Part shown: positions 36,948 to 45,824 of the stretch, piece by piece
Layout of the letters: each line of letters opens with the position of its first letter
How positions within the stretch are numbered: position 1 is the first letter of the stretch
Assembly (NCBI RefSeq): GCF_023206395.1
Contig: NZ_CP066150.1
Coordinates: forward strand, 1,674,001 to 1,738,000
DNA length: 64,000 nt
Source: Vibrio sp. ED004
Lineage (GTDB): Bacteria > Pseudomonadota > Gammaproteobacteria > Enterobacterales > Vibrionaceae
Direction: 5' to 3'
Position numbers and translations under genes: made by a program
The notes under the pieces: model-generated
Told to the model about the DNA's origin: nothing
The model's database searches: none
The model's input: the letters and a program-made list of their open reading frames with translations, nothing else

Positions 36948-38392
36948 GAAGATACTCCCAAGCCCAGAGCTAGGCCTAAATCAATTCGGTTTACGAGACG
37001 GTTATAAATGGTTTGTGTTAGCTGCGCTTCAAGGTCATAGGTTTGTTGCTGAACAGAAAGTAGATCAAAAATGTCGACCAAACCCTGACGGTATTTTTCT
37101 TCATAACTGGTAAAGCTGCGTTGTGCGCTCACCAAGGCGTTGGCTAGGTGTTGCTGTTGAAGTGTGAGTGACGACTCTTGTCCCATCGCGTTTTCCACTT
37201 CATTCACCGCACTAAGCAGTGTTTCTTGGTAAGCCCAGTAGCTAGTTTCTGTGGTTAGGTCTGCAATCTCAGCCTGCGCTTTAAGCTTGCCACCTTGAAA
37301 CAGTGGTGCTGAAACTTGACCCAGTGCGCTCCACAAAGGCCCAGTAAGCAAGGCTTCACTCGGAGAGTCTGCCATGTCAGTTAGGCTCGCTGATAAGCTG
37401 ATCGATGGCAGCATGGCTTTATATGCCGCATCTGCGCGCAATACTTCTGCTTCGATGTTAAAGAAAGCGGCTTGAAGATCTGGACGCCCTGCCAAATCTT
37501 GCGTTGGCATGTTGTCTAGTGGATTAATGATGGTTGGGAATGAACCGAGTTCAGCAAGCGATAGCTCATCAGATTCACCACTCCACTGCCCAGTTAATAG
37601 AACCAATTCACGTCGGCTTTGTGCAAGCTGCTCGCGATAGTCAGCTAAAGTTGCCTGAGTCGATGCACTGCTGGTTTTCGCGTTATCCAGGTCTTCAAGG
37701 CTACCTAGCCCTGCGCGGTAACGTTCTAAAACCAGCTCTTCGTTATTTTCTAGAATCACTAAGCGCTGGGTTTCAATATCAACAAGCTGCTGCTTCAAAC
37801 TAATATCAAGCCAACCTCTCATCACACTCGCGACCAACAGATCCTGAGCGCCCTGAAGGTTAGCCTGAGACGTTGCTATGTCTTTTAAAGCAGCGTTGTT
37901 TGTATCTGCAAGCTTCTGCCATAAGTCGAGTTCCCAACCAACAGTCACATCTGTGGTATAAGTTTCAGTGGTGCTTGAACCATTGGTGCCTTCGTCCGCT
38001 TTTCCTGAAAAGCTCGCATCTACGGTTGGTAAACGGTCGCCAGACGTCACACCTTGTTGTGCATAGGCTATTTTGAGCGCAGTGATGCTTTGTTGGAGGC
38101 TTGGACTGTTCTGAAGTGCGCGCTCGATATAAAGATCGAGCTCCGGAGCATTCACTAAATCGGTGAGCTGCAATTTCTCAGCTTCCAGATCTTGGTCATT
38201 AGAAGCCGTTTGATTCGAAGCTTGTTCATCAGCAGTTTTCTGGATCAGCTCTGAGAGCAGGCTTTGCTGTGTTTGGTTGGTGCTTTGTTCGGCTAGCGAT
38301 ACGTAATCAGCCTGACTGGTTGTTGTACAACCCATCAAACCAACTAGAGCCAGCGCGATAACGGAATGTTTTAAAGGAAGATTCAATTTCAT
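36944..38392 (-). CDS. RND efflux outer-membrane lipoprotein channel (OprM/NodT type)
   Basis: A 482-residue TolC-like channel. The signal peptide ends in the lipobox GLMGC, so the protein is a lipoprotein, as in OprM and NodT. The body shows two repeats of the outer-membrane efflux domain with long helices, including TVGWELDLWQKL and SAPLFQGGKLKAQ. It is the first gene of the efflux operon, overlapping the adaptor gene by 4 bases. Confidence 0.94.
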   Translation of the reverse strand: MKLNLPLKHSVIALALVGLMGCTTTSQADYVSLAEQSTNQTQQSLLSELIQKTADEQASNQTASNDQDLEAEKLQLTDLVNAPELDLYIERALQNSPSLQQSITALKIAYAQQGVTSGDRLPTVDASFSGKADEGTNGSSTTETYTTDVTVGWELDLWQKLADTNNAALKDIATSQANLQGAQDLLVASVMRGWLDISLKQQLVDIETQRLVILENNEELVLERYRAGLGSLEDLDNAKTSSASTQATLADYREQLAQSRRELVLLTGQWSGESDELSLAELGSFPTIINPLDNMPTQDLAGRPDLQAAFFNIEAEVLRADAAYKAMLPSISLSASLTDMADSPSEALLTGPLWSALGQVSAPLFQGGKLKAQAEIADLTTETSYWAYQETLLSAVNEVENAMGQESSLTLQQQHLANALVSAQRSFTSYEEKYRQGLVDIFDLLSVQQQTYDLEAQLTQTIYNRLVNRIDLGLALGLGVSS

Positions 38393-38505
38393 CTTCTTGT
38401 CTCCTGTAAGAATGGAGACAAGATAACGAGCTTGGGGTTAAGGGAGGGTTAAGACGAACGTTAACCCTAAAGAAAATGCATAGAGCGTACGTTTAAACTT
38501 CTAAT

Positions 38506-38775
38506 TTACGCTTCTGACTTGCTTGAGAAGAGTCCACCGATCTTATAACCAATCGCATAACAAACCACAGCAATAGTCACAAACACCAATGCCGAGAAGA
38601 AGTACGCCACCGATGCTGCTACGCCAGTGCCCCACACAACGCTAAACACCAAACCGAGATAAGCCTCTTGCGGCCACTGAGAGATAGGAAACTGAGTACC
38701 ACCAGCAATAAGATAAACCATCGCAAACAAGCCGATAAAGGCGGTGATAAAACCAATGAGAACGCGCATGTTCAT
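38506..38775 (-). CDS. Small membrane protein of unknown function
   Basis: An 89-residue protein with three hydrophobic stretches (about residues 3-25, 37-56 and 59-79). It ends in a short polar tail. I recognise no family. It starts with MNMRVLIGF, and lies alone between the efflux operon and nupC. Confidence 0.65.
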   Translation of the reverse strand: MNMRVLIGFITAFIGLFAMVYLIAGGTQFPISQWPQEAYLGLVFSVVWGTGVAASVAYFFSALVFVTIAVVCYAIGYKIGGLFSSKSEA

Positions 38776-38988
38776 GGGAAGACCTTTGATTAATTGGACT
38801 TGGTTGCTTTTGTTCTGGTGAAAACCGACTGTTCTTAATCGGAGACGAACGTTATTAATCGCAACCTAATGATATTCAAGTATATCGGATAAAACAGGCT
38901 TGCTCTATTACTCTTCCGAGTGAGCCTGAAACGTAATAGAAGCGGTCATAGAAGTGGCTAAGTCCGAATAAGCTTAACGAGTAGACAC

Positions 38989-39041
38989 AAAAAAGCGGAC
39001 ACCCTTCTTACGTAAACTCTGTAAGTAAGGTGCCCGCTTTT
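38989..39041 (-). terminator. Terminator of nupC
   Basis: On the minus strand a broken but long stem (AAAGCGG with CCGCTTT, CACC with GGTG, CTTAC with GTAAG) ends in TTTTTT. It is just downstream of the nupC stop. Confidence 0.75.
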
Positions 39042-39071
39042 ATTGAATCTAGCTGTTTTACTAAATCTAGC

Positions 39072-40280
39072 TTAAAGCAGGATGAAGATACCCGCTAAAC
39101 ATGCGCTCATTAGGTTTGCTAGCGTACCAGCAGCTACCGCTTTCAAACCTAGGTTAGCGACTTCAGCACGACGCTCTGGCGCCATCACACCGATAGAACC
39201 CAGTTGAATTGCGATAGAGCCGATGTTAGCAAAGCCACATAGAGCAAACGTCACAATCACTTGGCTGTGTTCAGATAGCAGCGCTTTATTCTCAACGAAG
39301 TCGATGAAAGCAACAAACTCGTTCATTACGATCTTCTGACCGATGTAAGAACCCGCCATTAACACTTCATCACTCGGGATACCAATCAGCCACGCTAGTG
39401 GTGAAAACAGGTAACCAAAGATAGCTTGCAGCGTAATACCCGCAAAACCGAACGTCTCACCTAGGCTTTCTAGGCCTGTGTTGACCATAGCAATCACACT
39501 CACGAATGCAATCAACATAGTACCGACAGCCACTGCGACTTTCATACCGTTCATCGCGCCGCTTGCCAATGCATCGATCACGTTGCTTTGGTCTGCTTTA
39601 TCTAGTTCGATATGGTCGTAGTCACTTGGTGTGCTGCGCTCAGGAACAATGATCTTCGCCATTAACAGGCTACCTGGAGCTGCCATGAAGCTTGCGGCGA
39701 TAAGGTATTTAAGTTCAACACCTAAACCAGCATAACCACCAAGCACACTACCGGCTACCGACGCCATACCGCCCGCCATTACAGCAAACAGTTCAGAACG
39801 AGTCATAGACTTTAAAAAAGGACGAATAAGAAGAGGAGACTCACCCTGAGAAAGGAAGATATTACCTGTCGCAACAAGAGATTCAGCTTTACTTGTACCC
39901 AGCAGCTTTTGCACCGCTCCGCCCAAGATTTGAATCACTTTCTGCATGATACCTAAGTAATAAAGCGCAGAGATCAAAGCACTGAAGAAGATAATGATTG
40001 GAAGTACGCGAACCGCGAAAATGAAGCCTTCAGTAGCAAGGTCACCGAAAAGGAAAGCAATACCAGCGTCTGCAAAACCAAGTAGGCTAGAAACGCCATT
40101 ACTTAGACTTGTTAACGCCAACTGTCCCCATGGGAAATACAATACTAGAGCAGCAAAGCCAATCTGAAGTAATAGAGCACGAGAGACCGTTTTCCAGTTA
40201 ATCGAAGAACGACTTTCAGATAGCAGGTACGCGCAAGCAATCAGTGCAATAACACCGACAGAACCAAATAGAATATTCAT
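39072..40280 (-). CDS. nupC: Nucleoside transporter, NupC family
   Basis: An inner-membrane concentrative nucleoside transporter of 402 residues, with about 10 hydrophobic segments. Family motifs GNIFLSQGESPLLIRPFL and GFANIGSIAIQLGSIG are clear. It imports nucleosides driven by sodium or protons. A weak AGGA site precedes the ATG. The gene has a long leader holding a short ORF and a structured segment, and a CRP-like site about 270-285 bases upstream. Control by CRP would fit the E. coli nupC gene. Confidence 0.95.
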   Translation of the reverse strand: MNILFGSVGVIALIACAYLLSESRSSINWKTVSRALLLQIGFAALVLYFPWGQLALTSLSNGVSSLLGFADAGIAFLFGDLATEGFIFAVRVLPIIIFFSALISALYYLGIMQKVIQILGGAVQKLLGTSKAESLVATGNIFLSQGESPLLIRPFLKSMTRSELFAVMAGGMASVAGSVLGGYAGLGVELKYLIAASFMAAPGSLLMAKIIVPERSTPSDYDHIELDKADQSNVIDALASGAMNGMKVAVAVGTMLIAFVSVIAMVNTGLESLGETFGFAGITLQAIFGYLFSPLAWLIGIPSDEVLMAGSYIGQKIVMNEFVAFIDFVENKALLSEHSQVIVTFALCGFANIGSIAIQLGSIGVMAPERRAEVANLGLKAVAAGTLANLMSACLAGIFILL

Positions 40281-40298
40281 AATGTGTCCTAGTAATCC

Positions 40299-40418
40299 TT
40301 ATAGAATGAACATGAGCCAAGCAAATGACATCAAAGGAACAGGACAAAGAACCGCAAGCAAAACGCTACGCGATGAAGGAGCTAACAGAGTTAGCGACTG
40401 TAACAACGAGTTGTTCAT
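40299..40418 (-). CDS. Short ORF (39 codons) in the nupC leader
   Basis: A 39-residue reading frame starts MNNSLLQSLTLLAP and ends FAWLMFIL. It is Leu-rich (12 of 39) and mostly hydrophobic, so it could be a tiny membrane peptide or a leader peptide. An AAGGTGA site ends 7 bases before the ATG, a better ribosome site than that of nupC itself. The stop lies 18 bases upstream of the nupC ATG. No homologue is known to me. It could control nupC translation. Confidence 0.5.
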   Translation of the reverse strand: MNNSLLQSLTLLAPSSRSVLLAVLCPVPLMSFAWLMFIL

Positions 40419-40432
40419 GTAAAAATCACCTT

Positions 40433-40525
40433 ATACAAGCAGTGGAACGTAGCTGGTCCGGTCCGTGGGGTCATTCACATATCCATGTGACGGCTTGTAT
40501 TGGCTAAGCACCGGCTTAAAACCGG
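40433..40525 (-). promoter_or_regulatory. Structured leader element upstream of nupC
   Basis: ATACAAGC (40433-40440) and GCTTGTAT (40493-40500) are a perfect 8-bp inverted repeat. They enclose a perfect hairpin TCACAT/ATGTGA with a 4-base loop (40475-40490) and a GGACC-rich segment. Another hairpin (CCGG...CCGG, 40511-40525) lies just before it in the transcript. The closing stem ends right before the ribosome site of the short ORF. I could not match it to a known riboswitch family. Confidence 0.45.
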
Positions 40526-40547
40526 AAGAGAAGTATAAACAGTTAAG

Positions 40548-40563
40548 TGAGACTTTCATCACA
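40548..40563. promoter_or_regulatory. CRP-like site upstream of nupC
   Basis: TGAGACTTTCATCACA fits TGTGA-N6-TCACA with one mismatch. It lies upstream of the nupC leader, where a promoter is expected. Confidence 0.45.
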
Positions 40564-40884
40564 TTTTTTAACGAAAACGATCGCGCGGTCAAGGATTAAA
40601 CAAAACGTATTGTTTGTCGTCGTTTTCGTGCTTCAAAAACTGTAAACAATCTGTATAAGGTTGAATTTGGAATGTTAAGTCCTTAAGCGCATGAGCGTAA
40701 CCTCTCGGTTAATTCTGTGTGATTATTAGCAGTTTTCTGTGCTCTACCTCATTTCCCACGACTTCAAGATTCATCTTAACTTTAGATGCGTATATACTTT
40801 GTAGGTATCTCACCAAATAATATCTACAAAATACTAATAGAGCTGATTAGATATAACAGCCATTGAGACTAAGAGAGGAAACAC

Positions 40885-41370
40885 GTGAAGAAAATGGAAG
40901 CTCCGCACGACATGAACAATGGAGCTAGATTCAAAACAAATAGACACGGTTATGTGACAGTAGTTGAATATTATAATACCTACACTGTTATTGTCGCGTT
41001 TGAAAACACCGGAAATATCCGCGCTATCAGTGCGGCGAAATTACGTACAGGTCAACTAACCGATCGTTCGGTTGCACCTGAGTCAATTATGATTGGTGAA
41101 AAGGTTGAATCTGTTAAACACGGAATATTAACCATTACTCAAGTTGAATCTGAAAATATTGTTGTACTGACCAATGCTAATAATGAAGAAATTAGAATGC
41201 TATTGCCTGCAGTACAAAAAATGAAAGATAAAACTGAAGACGTCGACAGTGAAAATGTTGCCGCGCCAAAACCGACTTCGCTTAGTCAGTTAACGAAAAG
41301 AAACAAAAAGACCAAAGACGTTAATAGCATGCTTAAGAAAATGCTTACTGACTACGGTCGATACGATTAA
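40885..41370 (+). CDS. Uncharacterised protein with two SH3-like repeats
   Basis: A 161-residue cytoplasmic protein. It contains two repeats of about 45 residues. The first (residues 13-58) reads GARFKTNRHGYVTVVEYYN then VIVAFENTGNIRAI. The second (about residues 66-110) reads IGEKVESVKHGILTITQVE then IVVLTNANNEEIRML. Similar small units occur next to HNH or AP2 domains in phage proteins. The tail (residues 112-161) is basic and polar. There is an AGAGGA site before the ATG. It lies alone upstream of PTS genes, about 285 bases away. I do not know its function. Confidence 0.7.
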   Translation: MKKMEAPHDMNNGARFKTNRHGYVTVVEYYNTYTVIVAFENTGNIRAISAAKLRTGQLTDRSVAPESIMIGEKVESVKHGILTITQVESENIVVLTNANNEEIRMLLPAVQKMKDKTEDVDSENVAAPKPTSLSQLTKRNKKTKDVNSMLKKMLTDYGRYD

Positions 41371-41530
41371 TTACTCATTATCTGCAATAAAGCCTCTAAA
41401 TATTTATACCCTAGCGTCAAAATTAATTAAGCCTTCCTTTCTCAATAAAATACGTTGCATATTCGAGTGAAAAGTTAAATTTGATCAAAGTCTCACTCTG
41501 GATCTTTACTGCAAATTAACGAGATATCCG

Positions 41531-41555
41531 TCACAATCTCATTTTGGCTTTGTGA
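41531..41555. promoter_or_regulatory. Inverted repeat upstream of the PTS operon
   Basis: TCACAA and TTGTGA are 13 bases apart, overlapped by GAGAT/ATCTC repeats. They lie 100 to 125 bases before the first PTS gene. The regulator is unknown. Confidence 0.35.
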
Positions 41556-41654
41556 TGGAGATCTTATTGAAATCTGAATATTTCCATTACTATGCTCTCA
41601 CACAATAAGAGAACGAAGTTTCTCAACCCCTAAAATCCAATTGAGACAAATATT

Positions 41655-41924
41655 ATGAAAAAGATTCTTGTAGTTTGCGGTAACGGCCTTGGTACTTCTC
41701 TAATGATGGAAATGGCAGTGAAAGAAGTCGCTAAGAAAATTGGTTTTGAAGCAGAAGTTGATCACGAAGATCTATCATCTGCTGCATCAAGCAATGCCGA
41801 CATTTGGGTAGCAGCGACAGACGTTGCAAACCAACTAAAAGACGCTGGTAAAGAAAACATCATCAGCCTTAAAAATATTTTTGACAAAGCATCAATCGAA
41901 GAACAACTAAAAACTTTCATGTAA
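41655..41924 (+). CDS. PTS IIB component, ascorbate (UlaB) type
   Basis: An 89-residue phosphocarrier. The N-terminal motif VVCGNGLGTSLMM carries the cysteine that accepts phosphate from IIA and passes it to the sugar. The size and motif match the lactose/ascorbate-type IIB family and the neighbours match UlaB. It is the first gene of a three-gene PTS operon (B, C, A). No ulaD/E/F-type catabolic genes are nearby. Confidence 0.88.
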   Translation: MKKILVVCGNGLGTSLMMEMAVKEVAKKIGFEAEVDHEDLSSAASSNADIWVAATDVANQLKDAGKENIISLKNIFDKASIEEQLKTFM

Positions 41925-41934
41925 GGTCAAAATT

Positions 41935-43191
41935 ATGCAAAACTTTTTCGAGTTCATGCTCGGCTTATTAAAAGAGCCAGCGATCATGGTAGGTTTAATT
42001 GCTTTCATTGGCCTCGTTGCTCAGAAAGCCGATATTTCTACCATTCTTAAAGGCACCATTAAAACCGTAATGGGTTTCCTAATTTTAGGTTTTGGTGCAG
42101 GTGCTCTTGTTGGCGCTCTAAATAACTTCTCAGTTGTATTTACTGAAGCATTCGGCGTAAGTGGTGTTATTCCAAATAACGAAGCAATTGTGGCACTAGC
42201 ACAAGAAGCATTCGGCTACGAAATGGCACTTATTATGTTCTTCGCATTCGTTGTGAATATTTTATTGGCTCGTTTAACACCTTTAAAATATATTTTCTTA
42301 ACGGGTCACCACACAATGTTCATGTCTATGCTAGTAGCAGTAATCCTGTCTACAGCGAACATCCAGGGCACGGCTCTAGTTGCAATTGGCTCGATCATTG
42401 TGGGTTCATTGATGGTTATCATGCCTGCGCTTGCTCAAAAATATACAGAAAAAGTGATGGGTACCGATCAACTGGCGATGGGTCACTTCTCAACATTCTC
42501 ATACTTGGTTTCTGGTTACATTGGTAGCAAGTTCGGTGATACGTCTAAATCAACAGAAGACATCAACGTACCAAAGAGCCTAATGTTCCTACGTGATACA
42601 CCTGTAGCAGTAGCAACAACAATGGCAATCTTCTTCATGTTTGCTTCTATTGTTGCTGGTGGTGACTTTGTTGAAACCGTTTCAAATGGTCAAAACTGGG
42701 TAGTGTTCACCTTCATGCAGTCTCTTGTGTTTGCCGGCGGTGTTTACATCGTACTGCAAGGTGTGAAGATGCTGATTGCTGAAATCGTTCCTGCATTTAA
42801 AGGTATCTCAGACAAGCTAGTACCGGGCGCAAAACCTGCTCTAGATTGCCCAATGGTATTCCCTGTAGCGCCAAACGCGGTACTTATCGGTTTCCTTTGT
42901 TCTTTCGCTGCTGGCCTACTAGCAATGGCAGTTCAAGGTGCTCTTGGCTGGACAATCATTGTAGCGGGCGTTGTTCCTCACTTCTTCGTAGGTGGTGCAG
43001 CGGGCGTTTACGGTAACGCAACTGGCGGCCTACGTGGTGCGGTTCTAGGTTCATTCACGCAAGGCCTATGTATCTCGTTCCTACCAATGCTACTGCTTCC
43101 AGTTCTGGGGGGCCTTGGTCTTGAAGCAACAACATTTGCTGACTTCGACTTCGGTGTAGTTGGTCTGATTCTAGGGTGGATTGTTTCATGA
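41935..43191 (+). CDS. PTS IIC component, ascorbate (UlaA/SgaT) type
   Basis: An inner-membrane permease of 418 residues with about ten hydrophobic segments. Family motifs include FLILGFGAGALVGAL and the central LTGHHTMFMSM region. It moves L-ascorbate or a similar sugar acid and phosphorylates it together with IIB. It overlaps the IIA gene by 16 bases and follows IIB by 10. E. coli UlaA has about 465 residues, so this one is slightly shorter. Actual substrate is unproven. Confidence 0.88.
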   Translation: MQNFFEFMLGLLKEPAIMVGLIAFIGLVAQKADISTILKGTIKTVMGFLILGFGAGALVGALNNFSVVFTEAFGVSGVIPNNEAIVALAQEAFGYEMALIMFFAFVVNILLARLTPLKYIFLTGHHTMFMSMLVAVILSTANIQGTALVAIGSIIVGSLMVIMPALAQKYTEKVMGTDQLAMGHFSTFSYLVSGYIGSKFGDTSKSTEDINVPKSLMFLRDTPVAVATTMAIFFMFASIVAGGDFVETVSNGQNWVVFTFMQSLVFAGGVYIVLQGVKMLIAEIVPAFKGISDKLVPGAKPALDCPMVFPVAPNAVLIGFLCSFAAGLLAMAVQGALGWTIIVAGVVPHFFVGGAAGVYGNATGGLRGAVLGSFTQGLCISFLPMLLLPVLGGLGLEATTFADFDFGVVGLILGWIVS

Positions 43192-43637
43192 GCCTATTCG
43201 ATTTAATTGGTAACCAAGGCGTTATCATCAACTCTGAAGAGAACCTAACGGTTGATGCAGCGATTGATGTGACATGTTCAACACTGCTAGCAAGCAACAA
43301 AATTGAAGCAAGCTATGTTGAAGCTATCAAGCAAAAGCACAAAGACATCGGCGCGTACTATGTTCTAGCACCAAAGATTGCGATGCCTCATGCTCGTCCT
43401 GAAGATGGTGTGAACGAAGCATCACTGCAAGTAACAGTATTCAAGAAGGGTGTTGATTTAGAGTCGGAAGATAACGGTGACGTTTACCTTTCAATTACTC
43501 TGGCGGCGATGGACTCAGATAGCCACATCCATACGATTATGGCGCTATCAGAGTTGTTCCAAAATGATGATGACATTGATGCCATTATCGCAGCGGATAC
43601 AGAGCAAGCGATCATCGAGATCTTAAAGCGCTACTAA
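43176..43637 (+). CDS. PTS IIA component (UlaC/mannitol-fructose type)
   Basis: A 153-residue phosphocarrier of the EIIA-2 fold. The active histidine lies in AMPHARPEDG, near residue 71. It takes phosphate from HPr and gives it to the IIB component. It overlaps the IIC gene by 16 bases, so start-stop coupling is likely. A perfect terminator follows. Confidence 0.88.
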   Translation: MDCFMSLFDLIGNQGVIINSEENLTVDAAIDVTCSTLLASNKIEASYVEAIKQKHKDIGAYYVLAPKIAMPHARPEDGVNEASLQVTVFKKGVDLESEDNGDVYLSITLAAMDSDSHIHTIMALSELFQNDDDIDAIIAADTEQAIIEILKRY

Positions 43638-43672
43638 TCTAGCCCAAAGATCCTGATAAGACCCCCATTAAA

Positions 43673-43698
43673 AAAGCGATAGCCTCGGCTATCGCTTT
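43673..43698. terminator. Terminator after the PTS operon
   Basis: AAAGCGATAGCC and GGCTATCGCTTT form a perfect 12-bp stem with minimal loop, between two convergent genes. Confidence 0.85.
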
Positions 43699-43771
43699 CC
43701 TGTTTCTGGTATTAAGTCATTTTTCATCGCGCGTGATTTAGGGAATCACACATCTAAAAGACTCACTGGTA

Positions 43772-45037
43772 CTAAAACGCGTACATTCTTTTGTCTGTCG
43801 ATAATTCAAAGCAGTATTGCGCGTGTTTCTTAAGGCACTCAAACACTTCTCTATCCAACTTAAAGTTATCAACGTGGTCCGTCAGAATAGCCATCGTCTG
43901 TTCTAGCGTCATGCCTGCACGATAAGGGCGAGACTGAGTCAACGCTTGGAATACATCGACTACCGCAACGATTCGACTTGGTTGATCCAGCTCTTCAGCC
44001 GTTTTTCCCATTGGATAGCCCGAGCCATCCAACCTTTCATGGTGATTAGATGCCCATTGGCAAACCTGAGGAGAACTGAATAGCTCCTGCAGAGCGAATC
44101 GAGTGTCCGTAGCGTGGCGCTTAATACAACAATACTCTTCTTCGGTAAGCAAGTCCGGCTTATGCAGAATGTCGTTAGGGGTTTGCAGTTTACCGATATC
44201 GTGAACCAAACCCGCTAAATAGAGTTTACGCTGAGTAGTGTAGGAATAACCCATCTGCTTAGCGAGGTATTCAGAAAGCTGCCCTACCTTCAGCGAGTGC
44301 TTAAAGGTAAACGAACTCTTGGTATCCACAACATTGGCAATAAATTCAGCGAAAGCGACCGTCTCATCCAACGACATTTGCTGGGAGAAGAATGGCACAG
44401 GTTCAAAGTTATCCCTCATATTTTCAATGTAAGGGATCTCCATCGAGAACCAGAAATCATCCAAATCGACCAACTCACACATGTGTTGCACAAGGTTGGA
44501 TTCGAACATCTCATCCGCTTGTTCAGTTAAGCGTTCAATGATGCTGGCTTTGCCATCGGGTGTGAGGTTTCCATAACGATCTGAAGAGGTAATGCCATAC
44601 AAGTAGTCGACCCTATCCGCCAGCATCACGATGGCTGCTAACTCTTTTTCTAACTCGCTAATATGAATAGCCTTTAACTCAACCCAAGGGGTGTGATGAT
44701 AAAGCACTGGCTTAGCGAATATAGAGAGAACCGGGCACTCTTTTAGAATTTGGTAGCCCTTTTGACAATGGTGGTAACTCGAGTCAGGAATGAACCCTGA
44801 AACTAAACTGCGCTGCTCATCAATTTGCGAGACACCGCAGTCGTGAATTAACCCCAATGAGAACGCAAGTTGCGCTTGTTCTTCTTCCCATCCCACACTC
44901 AGAGCACATCGATACGCGATGTAACCCACCCTCTGTCCATGATTTTTGCTTTCGAAACCGACGTTATCAAGCGCCTTAGCAATACCAAATAGAGCCTTCC
45001 TTAGGTCTACAGTCACGTCCTGGCAATGTTGATTCAT
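43772..45037 (-). CDS. HD-GYP domain protein with tandem HD domains
   Basis: A 421-residue predicted cyclic-dinucleotide phosphodiesterase. The C-terminal HD-GYP domain has HDIGK (residues 279-283) and HHERLDGSGYP (332-342), both intact. The N-terminal half holds a second HD-like domain with LIHDCGV (63-69) and a histidine pair in YHHTPW, but no GYP motif. Tandem HD proteins of this sort in V. cholerae (the V-cGAPs) hydrolyse 3'3'-cGAMP; others act on c-di-GMP. Which one this is cannot be decided here. It has no membrane segment. It is convergent with the PTS operon. Confidence 0.88.
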   Translation of the reverse strand: MNQHCQDVTVDLRKALFGIAKALDNVGFESKNHGQRVGYIAYRCALSVGWEEEQAQLAFSLGLIHDCGVSQIDEQRSLVSGFIPDSSYHHCQKGYQILKECPVLSIFAKPVLYHHTPWVELKAIHISELEKELAAIVMLADRVDYLYGITSSDRYGNLTPDGKASIIERLTEQADEMFESNLVQHMCELVDLDDFWFSMEIPYIENMRDNFEPVPFFSQQMSLDETVAFAEFIANVVDTKSSFTFKHSLKVGQLSEYLAKQMGYSYTTQRKLYLAGLVHDIGKLQTPNDILHKPDLLTEEEYCCIKRHATDTRFALQELFSSPQVCQWASNHHERLDGSGYPMGKTAEELDQPSRIVAVVDVFQALTQSRPYRAGMTLEQTMAILTDHVDNFKLDREVFECLKKHAQYCFELSTDKRMYAF

Positions 45038-45263
45038 TAATTAAGCCTAGATTTTTTATAGTTTTTATATATTTAGGCCGCCAATACTAATGCATACTTA
45101 ATGATTATATACACAACTATTGTAAGGTTTAATGAGTTTCGTGATAGAACTAACGTATCACGAAAATTCCGTGCTACAAATGGTTGCATATTAAAAATCA
45201 TGCGACATTATATCCTGCCGACTAAGATCCACTAAAATCAGCAGCCATAAGAAAAGGAAAGAC

Positions 45264-45800
45264 ATGTTTAAAACAGTTATTGATGACGAACTATCCATCG
45301 CATTGGTTGAAGAGAGTTTCGCTGCTCATTACGCAGAAATCTCACAAAGCCAGAATGAGTACCTAAGCCAATGGCTTGTGTGGCCACCGCATTGCAAAAC
45401 CGAGCAAGATTTTAGGATCTTCATCCAACGCTCGCTGCACGATTACGCAGAAGGCCAAAGCATGACCTGTGCGATTGTGTATAAAGATAATATCGTCGGT
45501 AACTGTAGCTTCAACACCATTGACCACAATAAGCAGAAAGTCACGATAGGCTATTGGCTGTCTGAAACGTATCAAGGAAAGGGGATTGTTACTCGCGTCG
45601 TCGCAAAGCTGATTGATATAGCTTTCAATGAGTTAGACATGGAAAAGGTCGAGATATCTGCCGCAACGGGCAACCACAGCAGTCGCAAGGTATGTGAGCG
45701 CTTACATTTCACCTTAGAAGGCATCATCACGCGCAATGAGAACTTAAATGGTCGCATCGTTGACCATGCTATTTACGGGCTTCACCGCTCTAAGAAGTAA
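45264..45800 (+). CDS. GNAT acetyltransferase, RimJ/RimL-like
   Basis: A 178-residue acetyltransferase of the GNAT fold. It matches RimJ/RimL type by GYWLSETYQGKGIVTRV (acetyl-CoA binding) and by NHSSRKVCERLHFTLEG near the C-terminus. Members acetylate protein N-termini, for example those of ribosomal proteins, or small amines. An AAAGGAAAG site lies before the ATG. A terminator follows. Confidence 0.88.
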   Translation: MFKTVIDDELSIALVEESFAAHYAEISQSQNEYLSQWLVWPPHCKTEQDFRIFIQRSLHDYAEGQSMTCAIVYKDNIVGNCSFNTIDHNKQKVTIGYWLSETYQGKGIVTRVVAKLIDIAFNELDMEKVEISAATGNHSSRKVCERLHFTLEGIITRNENLNGRIVDHAIYGLHRSKK

Positions 45801-45824
45801 CTAGCTTATGAATCGGAATATGAA

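Noticed and set aside
40325..40507. 60-codon plus-strand frame in the nupC leader
   Set aside because: It is antisense to the structured leader and short ORF of nupC and has no ribosome site.
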